A DNA stretch of 64,000 nt from Parasponia andersonii. Its lineage: Eukaryota; Streptophyta; Magnoliopsida; Rosales; Cannabaceae. The notes under the pieces are model-generated. The model saw only the letters and a list, made by a program, of their open reading frames with translations. It did no database searches and was not told where the DNA came from. Position 1 is the first letter of the stretch. Each line of letters begins with the position of its first letter. Both the position numbers and the translations under genes were made by a program. The stretch is taken from NCBI GenBank assembly GCA_002914805.1, contig JXTB01000021.1:792247-856246 (forward strand), read 5' to 3'. Of this stretch, positions 49,991 to 61,900 are shown one piece after another.

Positions 49991-52439
49991 TACCCCTTTG
50001 ATTGTAATAACGAAAATTTAAAGCTTTTATTTGTAGGTGGCTCTATTGCCACCTTACTAAAATTTTTATCACTAAAATAGCCCTTAGTGGTATTGCTTTT
50101 CAGTATATACAAGGAAAAACAAAATCTCTTCATAGACACCTATGGAAATAATAATAATAATAAACATTATTTAATATATTATTCGAGTTTTCCAACTCGT
50201 TACTTGTTTGAGTAGGAAAATAGTATGAATTATCTCATGGCATTCAATTCCCAATTTTGATTTGTAATGTTCAAAATTATCCAACATATATATGTACGAA
50301 AAAATTAGCCATGGAAAATGTTTTGTAAAATATTAATGTCTCTGTCCTTCGTATTTTTGGTTTTCTATAGATCGATGGAGAGGAATGTTCTGTATATTAA
50401 TTTACGGCTTCAAAAGTTTAAGTAACCATGTAACAAGAAGAACGATTAGCTTCTCCATATTCTATAAATATTTCACAAATTTGATTTCAAAAAGAAAAGA
50501 CAATAAAAACATATAAACAAGGTGGACATTGTAATCCATATGAATTAAGAAGTGAGAAGCTAACAAAAGATTAGAGTAAAGAAGACTGAAAAATGATGAT
50601 TTTGGCAAAAGAACATGAAAAAGGAACGAATGAGATAAGTCAAGATAAGATAAGATAAAACAACACAAAATTCAATTCATAAATAATTTAGGAATAATTA
50701 GAGGTATAATAAATAATATATAAGTTTTAAATTTGAATTAAGCGTATAACTTTAGAAATAGTGTAAGGAGAGCACAGTAAGACGGACAATATACTCACCC
50801 TTACGTGTAGAATGACTCATCTTAAGCATATTAAAAAAAAAAAAAAAACTCATCTTAAAAAAATGAATTTAAGTGCTTGCCAAATTCCATGAATGCGCTT
50901 TCCGATCCGATGACATCATGGACTTTCTATAACACCGAAACCAAAAGCTAATTAAATCATTTGTGGCCATATTATTAAAATTCACCCCTGCAAACTTTAA
51001 TATTAAAATGTGTTAAAGACTTTTGCAAAGATGCTGTACTATATGTTAAATATATGATAAACAATAGACAATGTAGGCTATCCCAATTCTAAATAATAAT
51101 AATAATTAAAACAAAAGTATTGTATTCTATCCTTAGACGATCATCTACTCGGTTTAATTGGCTGCTCATGAGTCGGTGCCTGATTGGACAATCCAAGAAA
51201 TGAATGTGATTTTGAGAATTTGCCAACCAAACCATTCATTATTGAAAGGAAAGAGACATTTGCCTAACAAAGCCACATAAAAAGAGATCAGAGATAAAAT
51301 TGGAAAAGGGTATGTTAATTGGTAGCCGACAATTAATATATTCTTTTAAAAAATAATACAAAATAAATATATCTATATATATATATTTATACTTATATTT
51401 GAACGTATTGATTGGAAAAGGGGAAGCATACGTTGTTCACCAATGGGTGTTAGGAATCCAACCAAACTTTTGCCACCTGGGCTCCTAGCAATGGATTGGA
51501 CGGCTGAGATGCTTTTATGGTGGATTAATTCTCCTACTTAAGTCCCCCTCACTTGGGGTTTCCTGGAGGGGAAAAAAAAAAAAACTCCCACTTAAATCAA
51601 AATGGTTTTTCGTCTTCAAAAAAAAAAAAAGGTTTAGCACCTTGATCGAAAATGTATAATACATATGATAGTTGAGAGGAAAAACAAAATTAGGGCTAAA
51701 GTAGATTTTCTGTTTGCTACGTACATTTTATTGGATAAAATATTGAGCAAGTGGCTTTAATAGAAACCATTTATTGCATAAGTCATGTTTGTTAAAAAAA
51801 CATTATTGGTGCTAGCTTAGAACCATTCTTACGTGACTAATTAATGCATAAATAATGGCATTATCAACAAGTGTGGTCCACTATCCATATCATCTATATG
51901 GCACATGCAATCATTTTCGTGTCATGTGGCGTAATGTTAGTGGTTCTCTTCGGTCTCCCAAGTTTTAAAGTACGTACATGGAAAGTATTGTAAAATTCCT
52001 TGTTGTGTGCTAAGATATTTATACTTGCTCGACTTTTGTCAAGTATCTGTGCAAAACTTCAAGCCTACTTTAAACGTTTGGTATATTTTTGTGCATTTTT
52101 TTTTTTCTTTGCTAAATGGTACCTACAAAGGAAATTAAGAAAATGTACGAAGAAACTAAGAAATCTTCCGGTAATTTATTAAATAAAAAAAATGAAAATG
52201 AAAAGGTACAAAATATTTGAAAAATATAATCTCTAAAATGGAAAATAATAATAGCTGAAAACAGAAATAAATAAGCCTAGAAGGAGACAGATAATTATGC
52301 CGAAAGAAAATTATTGTCTTAACCTCCTAATAATATCTCATTAAAAATTTTTTTGCATAAAACCTAATGGAAAAAACTACAAAGAGGAAAAAAGGGCACA
52401 TTGTATTATAAATAGGCAACTAAGAAAATCGGAAACGCC
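49991..52439. other. Intergenic AT-rich DNA
   Basis: No gene or known repeat was recognised in 2.4 kb. It contains A-runs at about 50830-50848, 51573-51584 and 51618-51631, and TA-rich tracts near 51360-51390. Confidence 0.55.
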
Positions 52440-53560
52440 TTGAATAAGTTTTCTTAATTGTGTCATGGGTAAATGGGGGAGTAGTATGCCATTAAGTCGG
52501 AGATTGAATACTTGTCGCTCTAGAAGTCAAAATATCAGCAACAACATTTCCTTCACGAAAGATGTGAGAAACATGAAAATGCATCTTTAAAATCAACCCA
52601 AGACAATACATCCACGATGGTTTCCAACGTCAAAGAATAGACAAAGAAGGAGACTTCAGAATCGAAACTAAATAAGCTGAATCACTTTCCAGCCATAAGT
52701 TTTTCCACCCTAAGTCCCATGCATAGAAAATGGCATGAATCACAATAGTCAATTCCGCCTCAAAAGTATAGGCCTTACCAATAGAAATGGCAAAACCCTC
52801 TTTAAAGAAACCTCTGGACGTCCTAAAAACACCACCACAACTTGCTAACCCAGGATAACCATAAGCAGCATCATCTGTATTAACCTTTAATCATCTTATC
52901 GGTAAGATTCGCAAAAATGCTTCAACTGTTTTTGGAGCTTTTGATGGCTTTAGCTTGATGTTAAGATATTTCAGAACTCCTAAATCCTCTAAAGAATTTC
53001 TCATAATACCTGATCCAACATTGTTAGATTTACCAACTGCATGCCATACCAAAGTGATAGCCATATGGATAGAAATGAGATCATTATCAAACAATAACTC
53101 GTTATGTGAAGTCCAAATAACCCAAACAGTAGTCACAATAGCCGATCTCCAAAGCTGAGAAACTTGGTTACTAAATTAGTCTTAAGGACGTCAAGCCAAA
53201 GATCAATAACAAAGTCATCCAATCGAATATACCGCCTAAAAGCCGAAGAGATAGCTCCCCAAAAACTGCGGGCAAAGTCACATGAGATGAAAAGGTGATC
53301 AGTAGTTTCGTCATTTCTAAAGCAAAAATAACAACACGAAGTCATAATAAAGCCTCTCCACATGAGATTACGTTCCGTTGGAAGTTTATCTTGAAGAGAT
53401 CTCCAAAAAACTATAGAACACGATGGAAGAATATAGCTAGCCCAAAACTTATGACCCTATTTTTCCTTTACAGAAGGACCGACCAAAGAATTGTAGGCAT
53501 CTGTACAAGTAATATTACCAGAAGCAGAATATCGCCAAATAAGTGTATATAGAAAATCAT
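52440..53560 (-). mobile_element. LINE ORF2 C-terminal fragment, same family as 26400-29340
   Basis: Minus-strand translation gives a zinc-binding RT-associated domain (CYFCFRNDETTDHLFISC, about 53275-53330) and a WVIWTSHNELLFDND block (about 53075-53120). An RNase H domain follows, with VNTDDAAYGYPGLASCGGVF near 52820-52885 and WLESDSAYLVSILK near 52650-52700. It is better preserved than the copy at 26400-29340, and the two align over the RNase H region. It has a few frame changes. It is truncated on its 5' side at about 53560, where it faces another LINE in the opposite orientation. Confidence 0.75.
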
Positions 53561-53639
53561 AGATAACCGTCTTCTGGGGTATAAATATTTGGGATCTACA
53601 GTTGGCTATAAATAAAACCTTCTGCAATTAGTTTTTAAT

Positions 53640-53896
53640 CATCCCAAAATTAGTTTCCCTATTGGTGATGACCTTTATTCTTAAGGTTCTATATAGTTTT
53701 GTTTTTACCTTTTTTCTCACTTATGTATGGGTTTTTGTATTATAATCCAGATTTTGTATTTCTTCTTTTTGAAGTTAGTGGAGTGGTCAACAACACCCCG
53801 ATGATGTATGTGATTCGCCGAACCTCGCTAAATTTTGTATTCTCCTTTATTTTGCATTTAATATTTTCTGCACATTTTCTTAATTTCAATAGCTAA
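53640..53896 (+). repeat. Probable copia LTR fragment
   Basis: The stretch GTGATTCGCCGAACCTCGCTA followed by AAATTTTGTATTCTCC (about 53808-53850) resembles the R/U5 part of plant Tnt1-type copia LTRs (GCCGAACCACGTAAAT...). No partner LTR or internal region was found, so this is a remnant or solo fragment. It lies between two head-to-head LINEs. Confidence 0.4.
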
Positions 53897-53903
53897 TTAG
53901 TAT

Positions 53904-53938
53904 CTTATATTTAATATTGTCTTAATATTAAATATAAG
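53904..53938. repeat. Perfect inverted repeat, 15-bp arms with 5-nt loop
   Basis: CTTATATTTAATATT (53904-53918) and AATATTAAATATAAG (53924-53938) are exact reverse complements around GTCTT. It sits exactly at the left edge of the plus-strand LINE. Confidence 0.9.
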
Positions 53939-53950
53939 TATTTGGAGTAG

Positions 53951-55015
53951 TTGTGTTTCCGCCGCACAACACGGGCTATTGTTGATATCAACGAACCTTT
54001 GAGAAGAGGCGCAAAGGTGCGTATTGGATCTGGAGGTCATACAATTTGGGTTGATTTTCATTATGTACTTCTCCCCGAATTTTGTCTCTGGTGTGGAAAA
54101 ATTGGACATACCATGGCTGATTGTTTTGAAGAAATTCCGGATGATGTGAGAAGGGGAAAGTAGGAACCAAACTATGGTGCGTGGCTTGGAGGCTCGACTA
54201 TGGATAAGTCTTTCATATCCATGAAAAGCGGCAGAGGTCATGCTTTCGAAAGTACAGGAGGCGGGGGTCGCTTCGATGGTACTCCGACAGCAAGTGGGTC
54301 GAGGGTGACACGGGTGTGGACTCGAGTGCATGGAGCAGGTGAAGTTTTACCAAATCCTAATTGCCACGAGATAGTAGGGAATCCTGATGGAAAGTTGGAT
54401 GGTTTTGAGCATAATAAGCGAGAGCTTTTGAGCAGGTCTAGCAGGAAAAGCGAAACTTCAAAAGATTTGAGAGGGGAAACTTCCGCAACTTCAAATTCTC
54501 CAAATATCAGTACGGGCCCACCTGTCAATAATATATTCTCAGCTAGCTCTTTATACCAATCCATGACAGCTAAGTTATTAAGTGGTGCAACAACTATTCC
54601 TATTGGGTCCATTTCCTCGACTCCAAATGATCCAATAAGTAATGCAGCCACACAGTTGTTTAATGTGCCTTCTTCAAATGGGCTAATCTTCTCAGCTCAT
54701 GTCCCTTCCTACCCAATTACTTTCCAACAAAATAAGACTCCTGCGCATGAGACTTTGGACGTGTTTCATCCCGATGACGGTACCACCAACCTGATTTTTT
54801 CAGCAAACAACGATAGCTCTGATAGAACTAAGAAATCTTCAAAGAAATGGAAGATGTTGGCTAGATCAAAAACTACAAACAAGACTAGAAGCAAAGTTGC
54901 AGATGTGGAGAGGAGACGGAAACGAGACACGACAAACGATTTTGAGGAGGAAAAGAAACAGAGAACTATTTTGGGTGAGATTTCAAATTTGCTCGGATCG
55001 GCGGCGACTGCATGA
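53951..55015 (+). pseudogene. LINE ORF1 (zinc-knuckle RNA-binding protein), one internal stop
   Basis: The 5' end is truncated. It opens within the region following a DUF4283-like domain (ADINEPLRRG-type block reads VDINEPLRRGAKVRIGSGGH) and then shows the CCHC knuckle CLWCGKIGHTMADC (about 54084-54125). After a single in-frame stop at 54161-54163 the same frame continues (YGAWLGG) to 55015, through a Ser/Asn-rich region and a basic tail (54840-54960). ORF1 proteins of plant LINEs bind the element RNA. The stop codon overlaps the start of ORF2. Confidence 0.75.
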
Positions 55016-55337
55016 GTATCTTAAGCTAGAATGCACGGGAGTTGGGGAGTCCCCGTGCTTTCGATCGGCTTCGGCGTCTCTTACGGACATACTCCCCGGG
55101 GTTGGTTTTCCTCTATGAGACTAAGTTATGGGGGAAAAAAGCGGAAAGGGTTAAACAATTTGTTGGTTTTGATAATAGTTTTCATGTGGATTGCGTTGGT
55201 CGGAGCGGCGGTCTTATTATGCTTTGGAGAAAAACCTGGATCGTGTCCATTCAGAATTATTCTAGGTACCATAATTGTGAGTATTGTTGTGAATCGGAAT
55301 GGCCTTTGCTGCTCCCATGATCTCGTTTCAAACAAAC
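55012..55337 (+). pseudogene. LINE ORF2 start (endonuclease domain), truncated
   Basis: ATG at 55012-55014 overlaps the ORF1 stop as ATGA. Translation MSILS-stop-NARELGSPRAFDRLRRLL is the standard start of the plant LINE apurinic-like endonuclease (usual MSILSWNARGLGNPRA). It has a stop at codon 6 where Trp is usual, then LVFLYETKLWG and CVGRSGGLIMLWRK. The domain is cut off near 55300-55337 by the copia fragment. In the family this enzyme nicks target DNA for target-primed reverse transcription. Confidence 0.75.
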
Positions 55338-55853
55338 GTGAGAATAATAAAAAAATAATAATAGAGAATAGAAACTAATCTCATTACACAAGAATTTAAG
55401 TAGAAAATTCTCAAATGAAGAGAAAAATCATTGTCTCTCAGAAAAGAATTTCACTATATGAAAAGTTTCTACAATCACATAGATTTCTCTCTTTTCTACC
55501 CAATGATCCTAATACATCCAAATACTTTCTCACAAGTATTCTCTCACTCACACCTTACACTGTCATTCTTTGAAACTTCTTCTTTCACAAAGAAACTCTA
55601 CTCTCTTTGAAATTAGAAATAAAGAGAAAGAAAGGATTTAATTAGAAGAGAGAACTTGAAATGCTTTCAAGTTTTGGGATGAAGAGAATGATGAATGAAG
55701 TCTCTATTTATAGGCCTTGAAAGGTAGTGACAACACTACCTTTTACTATTACTATTACGACTGTCTTTTTTCACTATTGCTATGACGGCTGTCATATTCA
55801 CTATTGTTATGACGACTGCCCTTTTTACTTCTATTCACACATATATCAACAAT
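55338..55853 (-). repeat. 3' LTR of the copia fragment
   Basis: Read on the minus strand it starts TGTTGATATATGTG directly after the polypurine-like tract. It contains GGCCTATAAATAGAGACTTC as a promoter and ends ...TTATTATTCTCA. The left boundary at 55338 is inferred from the CA terminus. Confidence 0.55.
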
Positions 55854-56218
55854 CTCCTATTTGAAGACTTGATTTCAATCACGTCTTCACATGCATCTCA
55901 TCTCATAACTTATATTGCTATCATTGTCTTTACTGACAATCATATTCTACCATATGAGTATATATACCACTTAGAATTGACGAATTCTAAGAATTTCATC
56001 TCGGCTCATGTCGAAAGAACCTTGCTGAAAATTATGGTGCTGATTTCCATGTTTGGTTTCTCCGGGAGTCCATCAACCATCGACATCATTCAGTACACGC
56101 CTTACATCAATGCCAAACTAATGCCTGTGTGCAAACGTACTGCCACTAATTATGACACATCCTTTTTCATAGCATCTTTGGAGATTAGCAGCATGCCATG
56201 AGAATGTACATATCATGA

Positions 56219-56776
56219 TCAAAGGACAAGATCATCATCTCCATCATAGGAGATAATATTAGCAGCATCACCATATTTAGAGCTTTTAGCCGAGCCCGCT
56301 CTACCTTTTTGATAATTTCTTTTTAGGTGCCCAGATTGTCCACACCCCCTGCAGATTACATTCTTTTTCATGGAGTTTTTCTTCCTAGTGTCAACTGCCA
56401 AGGCTAAGCCTTCGGATGGAACATTACTTCTACCACCCGTCAGCCTTCTTTCTTCAGACAAAAGTTTACTTATGACCTCAGAATAAACTACAATCTTTTT
56501 CCCATGCACCAAAATAGGTTTCATATGCTCATAGGAAGGTGGAAGAGACCAGATGAATCGTAATACCTTATCTTCATCTTCAATCTTTACTCCAATAGGC
56601 TCTAATTCAGAAACGATACTATTCGAGACACTTAGATGATCAGAAATTTTTGTACCTTCATTCATACGTAATGTATGAAACTGCTCGTTCAGGTACACTC
56701 GATTTGAGACACCTTTCTCCTGATACAATTCTTCAAGTTTTCTCCAGAGATCTTTGGCCGTCATTATTCCAATCAA
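56219..56776 (-). pseudogene. copia gag fragment with zinc knuckle
   Basis: Minus-strand translation reads TAKDLWRKLEELYQEKGVSN at the start, then QFHTLRMNEGTKISDHLSV, LRFIWSLPPSYEHMKPIL and LLSEERRLTG. The knuckle CRGCGQSGHLKRN lies near 56310-56350, followed by an acidic tail. This is the UBN2-type copia gag of Tnt1-like elements. The first part of gag is outside the fragment. Confidence 0.8.
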
Positions 56777-57012
56777 TCCCAGCCTATTCAATGAGCATTT
56801 TCAAACTCTCGATTTCTCTTTGCAATGATATTCAAATGATGGCTTCTAAATTTTGGTGGGGAGGTACAAATGAAAAGCAAAAGATGCATTGATGGCGTTG
56901 GGACCATTTGTGTAAGAGCAAAAAAGAAGGTGGAATGGGGTTTCGAGTTATCTCTGATTTTAATCAAGTTTTATTAGTCAAACAATAATGGAGGCTTGTC
57001 AAGTATCCTAGT

Positions 57013-57615
57013 TGTTACGCCCCACTCATTTGGCTCCCAAAAATCCAAATGTTGTTGCTCATGGCTCTAAGACCCTAGAACGTGGTGGACACTTCTAGAG
57101 TGATCAAGAGAAGTCTTGGTCATATTAGAAGACTCTAGATGGTGCTACTAAGTCCTAGAAAGCTCTAGACAAGGCCAGATGGTGCTAGATAGATTGGACG
57201 ATCCGAGAAGCTTCTAGAATGACTTAGAAGAGCCAAGATGGTGGGTGAACCTCTTAGAAGGATCTAGACCATATTTTGTTCTAGAATTCTCTATGTAAAT
57301 ATCTTTGTAGATATTATAACTTTAGTTGAGAATAATCTAGACATTTTATAAGATTATGCCACTTGGCACGATTCTAACCTTTGGTTGGTTTAGGCTTTGC
57401 CTATATAAAAGATCCCTTGGGTTCATTTGTACACAAGTCTCATTTGTGAGAGTTTTAAGCATTCTAAGAGTAATAAAAAGTTTTCATTCACATAAACTCT
57501 CTCATCCTTACCACTTTATCTCAAAAGGGACTTAGTAGTGTTAGTAGGTTAGTTTAGTGCAATGGACTGTACTAAGTGCCATATGATTGTCTAATTTAAG
57601 GCTAGGGTCGTGACA
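57013..57615 (+). repeat. 5' LTR of the plus-strand chromovirus
   Basis: 603 bp. The core promoter CTATATAAAA is at 57401-57410. Upstream are several TCTAGA/CTAGAA motifs, including GAAGCTTCTAGAA (57207-57219) and TTCTAGAATTC (57279-57289). Both of these are perfect three-unit heat-shock-element arrays (alternating GAA and TTC separated by two bases). Confidence 0.88.
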
Positions 57616-57669
57616 ACGTGGTATCAGGGCCTTGGTTGATCGTTATATCTTAGTGGTTCCATTGTCTAA

Positions 57670-58860
57670 ATGAAGACCATGGCTGTAACTCCTGACCTCG
57701 TCGAAGTTGGTGCTTCTGAACGTGGGCGTGATGAAGGAAAGAAGGGTGCTACCCGCAGCAAGTCAATAGACGTAGTGACTAGCTTGGAGACTAGAGTGTC
57801 CCGACTAGAGTCCAACTTGGGCACGTTGGACAAGCGTGTAGACGATCTTAATAGCCGTTGCGATGATTTGGAGACCGAGGATGCGAAAATCCACAGTGGC
57901 ATCAAAGATGTGTTTGGTGGGCTAGAGGCTGATTAAGGTGCGAGATCGAGTCCCTTCATTCAGAGATTGCCAAGGTACGAGATCTCTTCCAAAGAGAACT
58001 CAGTAATATTTTACTTAGAGTAGATGAGATGGGTGGTGATCTTACTTTATGCAAGTGAGCAGTGGCCACGGGGGTGACCACCACAACAACCATAGAGGCA
58101 AAGAAGGTTGAGGTACCTAAACCAAAGACCTTCAATGGTACTCGCAATACTAGGAAAGTTGAGAACTTCTTATGGGGACTTGAACAATACTGTGAGGCCA
58201 CCGGTATGATGGATGATGCTGATAAAATTCGTAATACTGCCTTGTATCTAACTGATACCGTCATGTTATAGTGGAGACGGAGACATGGGGAGATGCAATG
58301 AGGGGTGTGTACTATAGCCACCTTTAATAATTTCAAAAGAGAGCTAAAAAGGTAATTCTTCCCCGAGAATGCCATAGATGAGGCGAGAGGCCGTCTTCAC
58401 TGCCTCAAATAATCTAGTAGTGTTAGAGACTACATAAAAGAGTTTATCACACTCTTGCTCAAAGTCCCTGACACTTTAGATAAAGATGCCCTATTCTTGT
58501 TCATGGATGGCCTTCAAAATTGGGCCAAGTTAGAGCTCAATCGTGGCATCCAGGACTTGGCCGATGCTATTGCTGTAGCCGAGAGCCTTGTTGATTACTC
58601 TACTAATAAGGACCCTTCTAAGGCCAAAGACAAGAAAAGTGGTAAAGCAAAAAGTAGGGGAGAGCAAACAAAAAGAGGAAAATAGAACAAAGATAGTTTC
58701 TCCTACAGGCATAAAGACAAGGGAAAAGAAAAGGAAGACCGTAATTTCTCTAAGCCAAGACTCAAGTGCTTTCTTTGCGATGGGCCATATTGGGCACGTG
58801 AATGTCCTAAGAAGAAAGCTCTCAATGCCTTAATTGCCTCCAAGCCAAGCCAAGAATGAG
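57670..58860 (+). pseudogene. gag remnant of the plus-strand chromovirus
   Basis: The N-terminal frame (57670-57936) includes a heptad-like stretch, VTSLETRVSRLESNLGTLDK, suggesting a coiled coil. The capsid region follows (PKPKTFNGTRNTRKVENFLW near 58115-58175; FLFMDGLQNWAKLELN near 58495-58540). A zinc-knuckle block CFLCDGPYWARECP lies near 58770-58810. Fossil copy. Confidence 0.75.
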
Positions 58861-58939
58861 GTGATAGAGAAGATGGTGGTGCACATGTTGGTTCCTTGCA
58901 ACTCCTAAATGCCTTGCGGTCGGCCCCTAAGTCACAAGC

Positions 58940-61900
58940 TAAGGGCCTATTTTTTGTGGATGCAATAATCAATGGCAAAGCCACTAAAGCCTTGGTTGAC
59001 ACGGGTGCATCCCACAACTTCGTCTCTGTTGAGGAAGCTAGGCGGTTGGGCTTGACGGTGTCCAATGGAGGAGGCTCCCTTAAGGCAGTGAACTCAGTAG
59101 CACGCCCTATCCATGGGGTTGCTCATGATGTTAAGGCTAGCCTAGGTGCATGGGCTGGCCAAGTCGACTTATTAGTAGTGCCAATAGATGATTTCACAGT
59201 AGTGCTTGGTTTGGGCATTCCCTGTTTGGGCATTCCCTGTTTCCTTTGCCAACTCTACGTGCATCATGGATGGTGAAAAGACTTGTGTGGTACCAACGGA
59301 GTGGTCCACAAAAGCAGAAAATAAAGTACTCTCTACACTTCAATTCAAGAAGGGCTTGAGAAGAGAGGATGAGAGTTACTTGGCCATCCTAAAGGAGCAC
59401 GATGGCGAAGAGTTAGAAGCTCAAGGTAACCTACCTATAGAGGTACAAACTATCTTGGATGAATTCTAAGATGTGATGCCTAACGCCCTGCCCAAGAAAC
59501 TTCCACCTAGAAGGGAGGTGGATCATGAAATCGAGATTCAGCCAAGCACGAGGTCACCTGTGATGAGTCTCTATTGAATGGCCCCTCTGGAGTTAGTGGA
59601 ACTCCAGAAACAACTAAAGGAGTTGCTTGATGCATGTTTCATCAGGCCCTACAAAGCTCCTTTTGGTGCCCCGGTGTTATTCCAGAAAAAGAAAGATGGC
59701 TCACTAAGGATGTGCATTGATTACCGAGCTCTTAACAAGGTGACGGTGAAGAATAAGTACCCTATTCCGCTTATTGCTGACTTGTTCGATCAACTTAGGA
59801 ATGCTAGATACTTCTCAAAGCTTGATCTATGCTCTGGGTACTACCAAGTGTGTATAGTAAAGGGGGATGAGTCCAAGACCACGTCCCTGACAAGGCATGG
59901 TGCTTATGAGTTCTTAGTCATACCATTTGGTCTTACCAATGCACCTACTACCTTTTGCGCCCTCATGAATAAGTTATTCTATCCTTACCTCGATTAGTTC
60001 GTGGTAGTCTATCTTGATGATATAGTTATCTATAGCAAGACCATGGAAGAGCACCTAGAACATTTGAGGAAGATATTTGAGGTCTTGAGGGAAAACTAAC
60101 TATTCATTAAGAAGGAGAAGTGTTCCTTAGCCCAAGAAGAAGTGATGTTCCTAGGGTATAAGATGAAGGATGGGAAACTTATGATGGATGAAGCCAAGGT
60201 GCAAGCTATCCAAGAGTGGGAACCTCCTATTAAGGTGCCAGAGTTAAGATCCTTCCTCAGACTTGTGAACTATTATAGGTGGTTCATCAAGTCCTACTTA
60301 GCAAGAGCAGCACCACTTACTAACCTGCACAAGAAGAACAAGTATTGGGAATGGACATTTGAGTGTCAACTTTCATTCAAAGACATGAAGAGGGCAGTAA
60401 GCGAAGAGCCGGTTCTCAGCTTTCCTGATCACTCAAAGGCATATGAGCTACATATGGATGCCTCTAACTTTACTATTGGTGGAGTACTAATGCCAGAAGG
60501 GCGTCCAATTGCTTATAAAAGCCGCAAGCTCAATGACACTGAGAGATGCTACACGGTGCAAGAAAAAGAGATGACTGGAGTCATCCATTATCTAAGGGTG
60601 TGGCGACACTACTTCTTGGGTACTCACTTCACGGCCATGACTGACAACATAGCCACAAGCTACTTTCAAACTCAGAAAAATTTGAGTCCCAAGCAAGCTC
60701 GGTGGCAAGACTTCTTGGCAGATGCCCTAAGCAGAAAGGTGGAGCTGGCTGCTTTAAACAGGCCCGATAGCACCTTGATAGAGAAAATCAAGGAAGGACT
60801 GGAACACGATATTCTTGCAAATAGCCTACTGCTCCTAGTAACAGAAAGAAAGACGAGATATTTTTGGCTGAGCAACGGACTTCTCTATACCAAAGGTAAT
60901 CGACTCTATGTGCCTAGATAGGGTAACTTAAGAAAAGAGCTTATCAAAGAGTGCCACGATTCCTTGTGGGCTGGTCACCCAGGTCAGAAACGCACTCTTG
61001 CTCTTATCAAATCTATCTACTATTGGCCTCAACTGAAGGATGATGTCAAGACCTATATACAAACTTGTCTTGTATGCCAACAAGACAAGGTGAAACAACA
61101 ATTACCGGATGGATTGTTGGAACCTCTCCCTATTCCTGAGAGGCCGTGGGAGAGTGTTTCCATGGATTTTATCACTAGTCTGTCTAAGTCAGAAGGCTTT
61201 GGCAACATTATAGTGGTGGTTGATTACTTCAGTAAGTATGTTACCTTTATACCTGCTTCACCCGATTGTCCTACTGATAAGACCGTGAGGCTTTTTATGA
61301 AGCATGTCGTGAAGCTTTGAGGAGTTCCATCAAATATCGTAAGTGATCGTGATCCTCGATTTACTAGAAGGTTTTGGACATAATTGTTCAAGTTGATGGG
61401 TCCAGACTTGAACTTTTCTACTAGCTTTCACCCCCAAAGCGATGGCCAGACGGAAAGGGTGAATGCTTTACTGGAGTTATACTTGAGGCACTTTGTGAGT
61501 GCCAATCAAAAAGATTGGGCAAGATTACTTGATGTAGCCCAATTCTCCTTCAACCTCTAGAGGAGCGAGTCTATGAGCAAGAGTCTCTTCGAGATAGTCA
61601 TGGGTCAACAACTTATGACCCCACATACCTTAGCGACAAGCTACAGTGGGAAGAGTCCTACAGCATTCAAGTTTGCTAAGGCATAGCATAAACAAGTAGA
61701 GTTGGCAAGAGCCTACTTGAATAAAGCTTCTAAAAGAATGAAAAAGTAGGCCGACAAAAAAAGAAGGCACGTTGAGTATCAAGAGGGGGATTTAGTCCTT
61801 GTCAAGTTGTTACCCCAACAATTCAAAACCTTAAGGAAGGTGCATAAAGGGTTGGTACGCAAATACAAGAGTCCATTTCTGGTACTCAAGCTTGTAGGTA

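Larger units (their letters stand above)
55338..56776 (-). mobile_element. Copia fragment (3' LTR and gag) inside the LINE
   Basis: On the minus strand a gag region (56219-56776) is followed leftward by about 370 bp without recognisable pol. Next come a purine-rich tract (AAATAGGAGAT, about 55854-55864) and an LTR (about 55338-55853) with a clear TATA box (CCTATAAATAGAGAC, about 55704-55718). No 5' LTR was found. It is a fossil and incomplete. Either a gag-only derivative or a shortened copy would fit. Confidence 0.65.

Noticed and set aside
54238-54651. 137-codon minus-strand frame
   Set aside because: Antisense to LINE ORF1.
55782-56201. 139-codon plus-strand frame
   Set aside because: It runs antisense through the LTR and gag-LTR interval of the copia fragment and matches no family.
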